A DNA stretch of 64,000 nucleotides from Symbiodinium natans (Eukaryota; Sar; Dinophyceae; Suessiales; Symbiodiniaceae): assembly GCA_905221605.1 (NCBI GenBank), contig CAJNDS010002646.1:1-64000 (forward strand). Direction: 5' to 3'. Under the pieces are notes generated by a model, which saw only the letters and a program-made list of their open reading frames with translations, was not told the origin of the DNA and ran no database searches. The position numbers were made by a program, and so were the translations under genes. Shown here piece after piece: positions 55,934-64,000 of the stretch; the first letter of the stretch is position 1; each line of letters begins with the position of its first letter.

Positions 55934-58478
55934 CTAGAGTTGCAGGTCGAGTGCCGGGAGGTGCTGGCACGCGGTGGTGACGGCCTGCGGCAAAGACACC
56001 CGTGGAAGAAGGTGCCATCTACGGGGGCCCATTCAAAAATTAGGGCAGGGTTTACGGTTCAGAGTTCAGAGCTTAAAGCTTAGGGTGTCGGGCTTAGGGG
56101 GATACAAGGGGCCCGGTTGCTTAGAATGGGCATTGGAAATACTTCATGTTTTGCACGTGCAGGGACGACGAGCTAAAACTAGCGCATAATTATTCCGTCA
56201 CCTGTAGTAGCTTTGCCATGCTTTGCCCTTGATGTGCTAGCTGTTCCTTGCTTCTGCTGCACTGAATGAATTGCTCAGGCAAGAACAACATGCAGCGCAA
56301 CAAAGAACCACAACAAGACAGTGCAAAACCAATCGAGGTGGAAATCTGTAAAAGTCAATTTGTTTGTGGCATAGGTATGGTTTCTGCCTATTGCTTTCAG
56401 GAAACGCAACGCTTCCGGCGGACTGCTTGAATGGAGCCATCTCATTCAACTGCTGGCGTTGGACAACCCTAAACCCTAAACCCTAAGTTGGACCTCGCAG
56501 GGTTTGCTGCTGCCTTGGAGGGCTCTCAAGGCTTGGGCTTGGGAGATGAGGGACCCCTCATATAGACCCCCAAACAGTAAGGATCCCTGATAATAAGGAC
56601 CCCAATAAGGTACCCCTACTTTCGGAAACCCCCATATTTTTTGGGCTCAACCATTCGACGCCATAAACCCGAATCCCTGGGCTGTTTGTGCCCCAACCCC
56701 TTGGACCTAGGTTGGTTCTTGTCTGTCCTGCCTCCTTCCCAGCCCCCGAAAAACCACCGTGCTATACCCTTTAACCCGATGAGCCTAAAAAAAACACTAC
56801 ACCCCTAAAGCCCTGCAAACCCTCTGAGCCCCCCTCAAAACCTTTTAACCCTGTACTTTGAAGCCCTATAAACCCCCCCCTACTCTGTCGTACGCTACCC
56901 GTACGGGCAGAGTCTGCGGCCTCCTTCCCAGCGGCTCCCAGCTCGTTGAAATGAAGAGTCAGCACCCGGAGCCCGGTGAGTTGCCGCAGAGCCGGAGCCA
57001 AGGCCTGGGTCTGGCTTTGGGCTTCGGGGCTCAGGGTTTGCGGCTTCGGGTTTGGGAGGTAGGCGTCTTGGGCTGAATTAAGACTTGGTCTCCAAATTAA
57101 GCTGAAGGTTGCAGCAGTAACAGCAGCAATCGAAAGAAGAACAGAAACTTGCGTACTTGTGTCCGAGCCCTTACCTGACTTCCCAAATTCTAATTTCCTC
57201 CCGCCCGCATCTCCGGAGGCGTCTTCCCCCCCAGCCTTGGCCCCAAGGTCGCCGATGGAGTTCCCGTCGAGGTTCAGCTCCTCAGGAGAAAGCTTCGAGT
57301 TTTGGGGTATGGCGCTTCTCTCTGCCTGCTATTTCCTGCCCATTTGTTTGCGCGCACCTTTACAAGCTTCTTGGGTCCTGCAGGAGCGGCCAGGAGCAGA
57401 GGGCGGCCCCCAGCGCCTGCACATGCCCGCTTTCACGAGATGCCACAAGAAGCTAGGGACAAGATGCAGGGCAGGGCTTGAGGGCCTCGGCGCCCTCGTC
57501 ACCGAAGCGGTTGCGGGCGAGGTTGAGGTCCCGGAGGCGGCCGTGGCTGCAGAGCGCACCCGCCAAGGCCTGCGCAGCCGCGCCCGCACAAGAGCGAGCC
57601 AGGAGAGAAGGCTAAGGATATACATAAGAATAGACATGGATAGAGATCGATTCAAGCAATCATGAAGTCCCATGTGTGCAAGCTGCATATGGTTGTGCGG
57701 CTGCGCGTTCTTGGCCCTCCCACCCCAAGGTACCCCTCCATGGTTTCCCCCCCTAACCGTTAACCCTAAACCCGGAAACGGAAACTCTAAACCCTAAAAC
57801 CCTAAACCCAAGACCCTGTGACCCAAAAACCTGAAACCCTAAAATCCCAGGATCAAGCCCTCGCCCCACTGCAATGTGTGTGGTAAAGCCTTGCGCAAGC
57901 CAAGACCTGGGTGGCCTGCAGGCCAGGAAGGGGCGTCTGCTCCGATCCCAAGAAGGGGCCCACAGACCCGCGAGAAGAAGGTAGACCCGGGGGGGAATTT
58001 GCCCCCGCCCACCCCTCCTCTCTTGCCTGCTCTACCCTACTTCCCCCCCCCCAAGCGTGTAGGTTTCCAACGTCCTTGTCTTCCGCCTTGACCACCCATC
58101 CGCCTCGTACTGCCTCGCCCACTGTACCGTCTGATCTTCAGCTAACCCCCATACCCCATCTGCCCCTTCTCTCCACGGTTTGGTTCTCCCCCACTCCGCG
58201 GTTACTCTGTCGCTCATCTCTTGCCTCGGTGAAACAAGAGAAAAAGCATGTTCCCCTTCACTTTCCCCACCTGGCAGGCCCCGGCCGAGGCTTGTCCCAC
58301 AGCGTTAAAGTCACAGAATCAACACAATTCGACAGACATGTACACCGATGTCGGGAGAGCATCGTGCATGGGCTCCCCCAACCCAACCCAGGGCCTGCAA
58401 ACCTGCATCGCCGATGCGGTTCCGGAAGAGCCACAGAACCTCCAGTGCCGAGTGGCCGCGGAGGCCGTCGGCGAGGGC
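55934..58478 (-). CDS. LRR gene 3' portion: cassette E2-E3-E4a-E4b-E5 and C-terminal exon (copy 2)
   Basis: Exons E2 58395-58478, E3 57486-57569, E4a 57378-57416, E4b 57236-57280, E5 56921-57004 and terminal 55934-55984 have the same lengths as copy 1 (84, 84, 39, 45, 84 and 51 nt) and no stops. Replacements include a Q to R in E2 (LWLFRNRIGD), K to Q and L/P to V/H in E5 (LRQLTGLRVLTLHFN) and A to T in the last exon (AVTTACQHLPALDLQL). All introns again begin GC or GA. Conserved exon lengths in spite of many intronic indels argue that the gene is functional. It follows the 59.4-61.6 kb cassette in the same gene. Confidence 0.75.
56237..56449 (-). CDS. Small hydrophobic open frame (copy 2)
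   Basis: A 70-codon frame, one codon longer than 26181-26390 (QSAGSVAF versus QSGSVAF), with the same Cys-rich hydrophobic stretch. It lies in the last LRR intron. Confidence 0.25.
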   Translation of the reverse strand: MNEMAPFKQSAGSVAFPESNRQKPYLCHKQIDFYRFPPRLVLHCLVVVLCCAACCSCLSNSFSAAEARNS

Positions 58479-58639
58479 CTGGACCAGATCCGCTGCGGAG
58501 TTGTTTAGGGGGATTCTCTGTTCAGTACTAGGAGTTGTACTTCAATTTCACGATAGAACATGCGAAAAAATGTGATAGAAGAGCGCACGCTACAGTATGT
58601 ACGAAGCGAGCGTGCATGACGGACCCGCATCAGACCAGA

Positions 58640-59136
58640 TCCACACCTGGGGGAGAGGGGGGGGGGGGCGCCACCCGAGCAAAAGCCTAAATGGTCCGAA
58701 AATTCAACCCGCGACTCGACCAGAACCGAATCACAAGTTGACCCCATGAACTTGTCTGCAGCTTCTAGGGTGTTTGGCGCTGAGGATGTTGATTGATTTT
58801 TGGGGCTTAGAGGCTTAGAGGAGGGGCCTGGAGCATAAGTTCTGGAGAAGGCCGGGTTCCACGGCATGCCATGAAGCAAGTTCACCAGTAGCGATGGAGT
58901 TCTCTGATAGGCCCATGGGTGGTTGGGTCGTTTGGCTTGGCGTTGCGTTGCCTGGCGTAAGTACGCGGCTACGCGGCCTCTTGGGGGCTGCGATGACTGT
59001 TTCCAGTATTACTCTGTCAAACGGCACGCGCGAAGCAGTAAGCAAGCGGCCTCTTGAATCCTCTGTCCTCTCTCTGACCTGAGGACACCCCAAATTCCTG
59101 AACCCTCCCGCCCGCATCTCTTTGAGGAGCCCCTTG
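58640..59136. repeat. G-run module and unassigned spacer
   Basis: G tract 58659-58668, then module text to 58860, then a stretch with a G-rich frame (58894-59082) lacking motifs. Confidence 0.6.
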
Positions 59137-59171
59137 AGCCTTGACCCCAAGGTCGCCGAAGGAGTTCTAAA
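59137..59171 (-). pseudogene. Truncated LRR exon E4b at a recombination junction
   Basis: Only NSFGDLGVK of E4b remains, with its GC donor (AAG|GCTC). At 59171 the exon is fused to spacer text otherwise found near 7060 (GCTCTGGNGCGTGTTC). E4a, E3 and E2 of this cassette are missing. Confidence 0.6.
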
Positions 59172-59413
59172 CTAAAGAGGTCCGAAGTGCTCTGGCGCGT
59201 GTTCGGTGGTCTCGGCTGTTCTGTGTCCAGAAACAGAAACACAACCGACGCCAAATCCCTGAACTCGTGTCTGATGGAGCTTCTGATCCGCGAAAATGGA
59301 AAGTCGGAACCTGTCAGAACTCCATGGCGGAAATCAAAAGCGAATCCCACAGTTCCAGCGGCAGGCTGCTCTCGGTTCGGCTCCGGCATTTTGGGGGGGG
59401 ACTCTGCGGGATC

Positions 59414-59540
59414 CTCTGGGTCGTCCTCTGCCAGGAGCACAGGTCCGAAGCCGAAGATGTTGTAGCTAAGATCGAGGTCCCGAAGTGTGGGCCAAAGGAG
59501 AAGGATTCCAAGGTTGTCCGAGCCGGAAAGCGACGCAGTT
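59414..59540 (-). CDS. LRR exon E6 (copy at 59.4 kb)
   Basis: Minus strand GHPATASLSGSDNLGI, LLLWPTLRDLDLSYNIFGFG and PVLLAEDDPE, ending before GAG|GATCC, a GA donor at 59414/59413. Open throughout. Fits an LRR (LxxLxLxxN) but with a longer tail than the 28-residue units. The acceptor is not firmly placed (CACCCAG|C near 59560 is possible). Confidence 0.45.
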
Positions 59541-59684
59541 GCTGGGTGGCCGAAAGTGAAAACATTTACGACCGTTCACGTTTGAAGCCTAAACTGGCGG
59601 TTTGTGGGGCCGTGGCCCGAACCACAGGTCTGTATCAACCAGTCCCGGGACCTTGCTAGCCTGGAGCGGCAAGCCGACATCCGG

Positions 59685-60030
59685 TAAGGGGGGGTGGGAT
59701 AAGGGGGGGGGGGGGGGGGAGGGGGTCACCGTCTGACTTGGCTCTTGCTATTCTGTGAGTACGTGGGGCAGACGGGGGAGAGCGCTGCCCGAGCAAAAGC
59801 CGAAATGGTCCGAAAAAATCCAACCGGCGACACGACAAAAATCGAATCACAAGTTGACCCCTGAAAACCTGTCTGCAGATTGTAGGGATGTTTGGGGTTC
59901 AGGACGTTGATTGATTTTGGGGCTTAAGGCTTAGAGGCTTCGAGGAGTTTGCCATGTCCATCAGCTTGAAAATTCTGGGGGCCCTGGAGCATAAATTCTG
60001 GAGAAGGCAGTTCGACGGGATGCCATAAAG
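59685..60030. repeat. G-run spacer module (last copy)
   Basis: Interrupted G tracts 59691-59725, then the full module text through CAGCTTGAAAATTCTGG at 59962-59980. Confidence 0.75.
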
Positions 60031-60160
60031 CAAGTCGGGGTTGGCCACAGCGCGTACGAAGCGTAAGCAAGTACGCGTAGGCCTGAGTCCGAGCCCTGAC
60101 TCTCACTCCCCAAATTCCTACACCCTCCGCCCCACATCGCCTGACAAGTCCCCCGCGAGC

Positions 60161-61617
60161 CTTGGCCCCAAGGTCGCCGATGGAGTTCGCGGCAATCCTC
60201 AGCTCCTCACAGGCTGTTCTGTGGTAGCAAGCTTCCGGTTTTGAGGGGCGGCGGCACTTCTCTCTTGGCAGCTATCCCCACGCTTGCACCCCTCGAAGCT
60301 GGGCAAACCAGGCAAATCCGTCGCACTCACCTTTTGCCAGACACCCTCCTGCAGGAGCAGGCAGGAGCCGAGGGCGGCACCCAGCGCCTGCACCCACTTT
60401 TTAAGAGTTGAGAGGCCTTTTTGAGTGCCACATGCAGAAGCTGAAGGATGCTGCTCCACAAACGTCTGCAGACGAGCAGGCCCAGTCAGGGCAAGCTCGC
60501 GGGCCTCGGCGCCCTCGTCACCGAAGCTGTTGTCGCTCAGGCTGAGGTCCCGGAGGCGGCCGTGGCTGCGGAGGGCGCCCGCCAAGGCCTGCGCAGCCGC
60601 ACCCGCACGAAGAGTGAGCCGAGAGAGAAAGCTCAGGAGTCCCAAGTGCTCATGCTGCAGTGTTGCCACTTGCGCAAGAGACACGCACATGCCGGAAGTG
60701 TTGTGTTTTCACGATGCCTTGTGAAGTGCGGGATCCGCCACCGGATATCGTTGGCTTAATGTCTTTCCGGTTTGGGAGTGCCTGACGCTTGAGGGCAACT
60801 ACAATCCTCTTGACGACTTGCCCTTGCAGTTTCGCTTCCGAACAACCCCTTCAGCCGCTTTGAATCTGGCCTACAGGGCCTACTCCAGACGAATAACGGG
60901 TTTGAGCTTCTAACTCGGCTCAAACTCATTTTTAGGGCTTTGGGGGAGGGCTTCTAACTCCCGGCTTCCAGCTCCCAGCGCCCCTTTCAGAATTCTCTCA
61001 CTTCCCCAAGTTCGGAGGCGGTCTCATCTGATGCTGCACAAACCCAGGCGATCAGACTGCTGCACTTGCCCCGCAGAAAGCATCGCGCATGGGCTCCCCC
61101 AACCCAAGGCCTGCAAACCTGCGTCGCCGATGCGGTTCTGGTTTAGCCACAGCACCTCCAGCGCCGAGTGGCCCTGGAGGCCGTCGGCGAGGGCCTGCAC
61201 CGGATCCACGGCGGAGTTGCTTGGGGGATTCTCCTGTTCATTGCCAGGCGCTATACTCACACTAACAACCCCTTCAGCCGCTTTGAATCTGGCCTACAGG
61301 GCCTACTCCAGACGAATAACGGGTTTGAGCTTCTAACTCGGCTCAAACTCATTTTTAGGGCTTTGGGGGAGGGCTTCTAACTCCCGGCTTCCAGCTCCCA
61401 GCGCCCCTTTCAGAATTCTCTCACTTCCCCAAGTTCGGAGGCGGTCTCATCTGATGCTGCACAAACCCAGGCGATCAGACTGCTGCACTTGCCCCGCAGA
61501 AAGCATCGCGCATGGGCTCCCCCAACCCAAGGCCTGCAAACCTGCGTCGCCGATGCGGTTCTGGTTTAGCCACAGCACCTCCAGCGCCGAGTGGCCCTGG
61601 AGGCCGTCGGCGAGGGC
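60161..61617 (-). CDS. LRR exon cassette with a duplicated E2 exon
   Basis: E2b 61534-61617 and E2a 61111-61194 (84 nt each, both reading LEVLWLNQNRIGDAGLQ), E3 60505-60588 (84, LRDLSLSDNSFGDEGAE), E4a 60349-60387 (39) and E4b 60161-60205 (45, ELRIAANSIGDLGAK). The two E2 exons come from a 423-bp tandem duplication and are identical in protein, so the gene gains one whole 28-residue LRR in phase. Donors GC/GA, acceptors AG|G throughout. Continues to E6 at 59.4 kb and to the cassette at 58.5-55.9 kb. Upstream exons lie beyond 61.7 kb or outside the window. Confidence 0.72.
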
Positions 61618-61686
61618 CTGCACCGGATCCACGGCGGAGTTGCTTGGGGGATTCTCCTGTTCATTGCCAGGTGCTATACTCACACT
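60841..61686. repeat. 423-bp tandem duplication containing an LRR exon
   Basis: Units 60841-61263 and 61264-61686. I see one difference (GGCGCTATAC versus GGTGCTATAC near the right end). Each unit holds 3' intron, E2 and 5' intron, so the duplication is clean at protein level. Confidence 0.95.
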
Positions 61687-62750
61687 TGTACGATAGAGCA
61701 TGCGGAAAAAATGTGATAGAAAACACTCAGTACGAAGCGTGCATGCATGGCGGCTTTAATCCGAGTCCTGCCCTGCTTGACAATAAGGACTAAACCCTGC
61801 CACGCCCTAGTCTCAAGAGCTACAGTACATGCCCCATGAAGCAGCCGCTGAAAAAACGACAAGGACATCGTTTAAGAGTTTGTACTGCACGTTGGATGGG
61901 GAGGTGGCGGCTTTAACGACAAGAATCCGATCTTTCACTTTGCCCAGTATTTCATTCTATCAAGGTTTGCTTGTGAAGCAAAAGGGGAAATGCTTAAAAG
62001 CATGGTTTAGACGGCTTGGCTTAGCCGGGGCTGTTGGTTTTGGGCGGAGGCCAACGCGCGCAGCCACTAAATGCATAGCTTGGCTTTGGCCTGGCTTTGA
62101 TATAGCGGCAGGGTTGGAGTGACGTGGCAAAGCCAAACAAGCAACAGAAAGCACAACGTAGACTGCCAAACGAATCAGAAAAGCAAAGCCAACAGAGAGT
62201 CAAGCACACACAAGAACGAAAGCGGAAGGCACCAAAACCGTGAACATGAAAAGAAGCAGCACAAGACCACAAAAACAAAAGGCTCAAAAACCTAGAGTAA
62301 ATCATGTGCATTCCTCATTACATGGCATAGCAAGAAGCTCAAAGAACACAGTATAATTTTCGACCGCATCCCCACCCTAAAACCACATATCACACACGGC
62401 GAAGAGGCACGTGCACAGCAGAGCGGTGCAGCGCGCGTTGGTCCGGGTCAGAGTGCTTAGTCCAAAAGAAAAGGCCTAGCAAGAGCACCAACCATCCTTA
62501 CGGAACAGGAATACCGACCGCATCCCCACCCTAAAACCATGAAACTACCGGTGCAGGGACAGTCTGTGGAGGTTGGCACTCTCTCGAGATTCTCGGGCGG
62601 AATTCTCCGGGGTTCCGCACACGGATGCAGCGCTTTCCAGGGCTCTTCTCGCTGCGGGATTCTCTGGGGGGACGAAATTAAATGACGAAGTGCGGGATTC
62701 TCTGCAGAACTCCTCGCGGTGCGCACTCCGGTTCTGCACTGCGACAAAGT
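61687..62750. repeat. Composite spacer module (third full copy)
   Basis: Matches 4130-4800 and 30870-31500 in order. 62560-62740 is the GCACTCC/GATTCTC minisatellite. No gene. Confidence 0.65.
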
Positions 62751-62869
62751 AGTAGCGTCAACGCAGAAAGCGAGGTATCGAAGCAAACGTCACAGAACGA
62801 GCAGTAAGAATGCAAAGAAAAGGTGGGTCCACGCGTGTAACAGCACTCGGGAAACCGCGCCTATGTCGC

Positions 62870-64000
62870 ATCCACAAACCGGGCAACCGGGCACCTCCCT
62901 CGGAAGGCGGGTGTGGGGGCCTTTACATTGAATGCCAGAAAGTTGGGATGTGCTTGGGGGACGTTTCGCGCTGAACGCCCCCCGTGTAGGTAGGCTGCCT
63001 TTCAGAGCGGCCAGGTAAGGGGGCCACTAGCCTTGGCCATGCGCCAGCCAAGCCCTAGAACTTAGCTAAGGGGGAACTTCGACTTTGGCTCTAGCCGCTA
63101 GCCGCACTCTCCTGGACTGGTCGCCTCGATTTGGGTTTTCGCACGGCAGCTGAGGGGAAAACTGCAACTCGCGGGGTTCGGCAGATCCAATCCTTGAACT
63201 TGAGCCCCCGGTGGAGCTTTCCATCCTTGAAAGTTTCAAAGTGCGCTAAACCCGGTCAAGACTCCAGGGCGCAATGCCGAAACGAATCCCACAACACAGA
63301 AGGACGCCGGCCAATCCTTGAACGCTCCATCCCTGAAAATGGAAAGCTGAGAAACCTGTCAAAATTCCACGGTGCAATCCAAAACAAATGCAAGGTTCCA
63401 GTGATGTTGTTCCGGGATTGTTCCGGGTCCTCCAGGGTTCCCTGATGGTTCTGATGGGGTGTTCCGGCGGGTGTTCCGGGGAAGTGTCGCGGTGTTCGGG
63501 GAGTCCGGAAGGTTCCGGAAGATCCCCGGAAGGTCTTTTCCAGGGGGCGTCCGCGGTTGTTCGGGAGGGTGTTTCGGCGTGTTCCGTGGGTTCCAAGCTA
63601 AGGGGCTCCGGGGATGCTCTGGCGCATGCGTACCGCAGTCTCGGCTGCTCTGCGAAACACAATTGGACGCCCTATCCCTGAACTCGTGTCTGATAAACCT
63701 TCGGACCTTCCGATACGTGAAAATGGAAAACCGGAACCCGTCAGAACTCCGCGGCGGGAAGGAATCCAAAAGCAATTCAACATTCCGGGGACTGGCTGCT
63801 CCCGGTTCGGCTCGCGGTGTCGTTCAGGGATGCTCTTGAGGTTTTTCCTGAAGTTGTTTGTTTGGGGGGCGGCGCCAGTTTGCATGCAGGACTGACAATT
63901 CGCGTTGTGGGGTTCCGTAAAAATTGTGCCGTGGTTCCCTTTGTCATGTCCACAGTGCACAACCGCAAGACATGGCTCTCGCACATCGTCTGCGAAGAAT
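62870..64000. repeat. Copy of 34770-36000, truncated by window end
   Basis: Near-identical from 63140 on, with an insertion at 63055-63145 absent from the other copy. Includes three hairpin-bearing elements (63190, 63310, 63670) and the start of the CATGTCCACAGTGCACAAC spacer. The 138-codon minus frames are repeat artefacts. Confidence 0.85.

Larger units (their letters stand above)
53625..58640. repeat. Segmental duplication block, copy 2
   Basis: Same content and order as 23545-28640. Differences: short deletions near 53800-54100 that break the frame shared with 23.9 kb, an insertion near 54760, a duplicated CACACTCCCTTCCAAA (55792-55827) and fewer telomere units at 56465. LRR exons keep all lengths. 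Confidence 0.9.

Noticed and set aside
1-64000. tRNA or rRNA genes
   Set aside because: I found no cloverleaf with a GGTTCGAATCC-type arm and no recognisable rRNA segment by eye; a tRNAscan search could still find one.

Overview
This window looks like nuclear DNA of a microbial eukaryote, most likely a dinoflagellate (confidence about 0.7; I cannot name the species). Three observations support this. First, every multi-exon gene I can rebuild lies on the minus strand, as in the one-directional gene arrays of dinoflagellates. Second, most introns start with GC or GA instead of GT, and nearly all have the form AG|G...AG|G, a splice pattern known from dinoflagellates. Third, interstitial TTTAGGG (AAACCCT) tracts are scattered throughout. 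The DNA is gene-poor and dominated by duplicated modules, so most open frames of 60-250 codons are repeat shadows and are not listed. The main content is a family of leucine-rich-repeat (LRR) genes of the ribonuclease-inhibitor type. Each LRR is carried by one 84-nt phase-0 exon, or by a 39+45-nt pair, which together encode exactly 28 residues. Exon cassettes (called E2, E3, E4a, E4b, E5, E6 and a C-terminal exon) recur at 3.4-4.0, 6.2-8.4, 25.9-28.4, 29.7-30.8, 32.5-34.3, 36.8-38.2, 55.9-58.5 and 59.4-61.6 kb. Upstream of two of these arrays, at 11.2-13.0 kb (intact) and 38.8-40.6 kb (broken), lies a distinctive N-terminal domain. It carries SHVWE, HPDP, DYSSLYQ, CxxCx4C and RGWC motifs and runs straight into LRRs. 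I read the array as encoding receptor-like proteins: a HET/TIR-like or protist-specific N-terminal domain followed by LRRs. This resembles an NLR receptor without a visible NACHT/NB-ARC core. Layout: 1-330, 55-bp tandem repeat; 330-2960, pyrimidine-rich long direct repeats; 3.0-13.0 kb, first receptor-like gene (N-terminal domain plus LRR cassettes and spacer modules); 13.0-15.3 kb, fragments of an unknown neighbour gene; 16.6-21.0 kb, ankyrin-repeat gene; 21.1-23.5 kb, unrecognised exon fragments and microsatellites; 23.5-36 kb, LRR array and spacers; 36-42 kb, degraded second copy of the 3-15 kb region; 42-53.5 kb, telomere-like tracts, microsatellites, minisatellites and isolated candidate exons; 53.6-64 kb, second copy of the 23.5-36 kb block, running off the window. 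The two large blocks differ in cassette number, and one cassette carries a fresh 423-bp tandem duplication of a single LRR exon. LRR copy number therefore appears to be changing by recombination.
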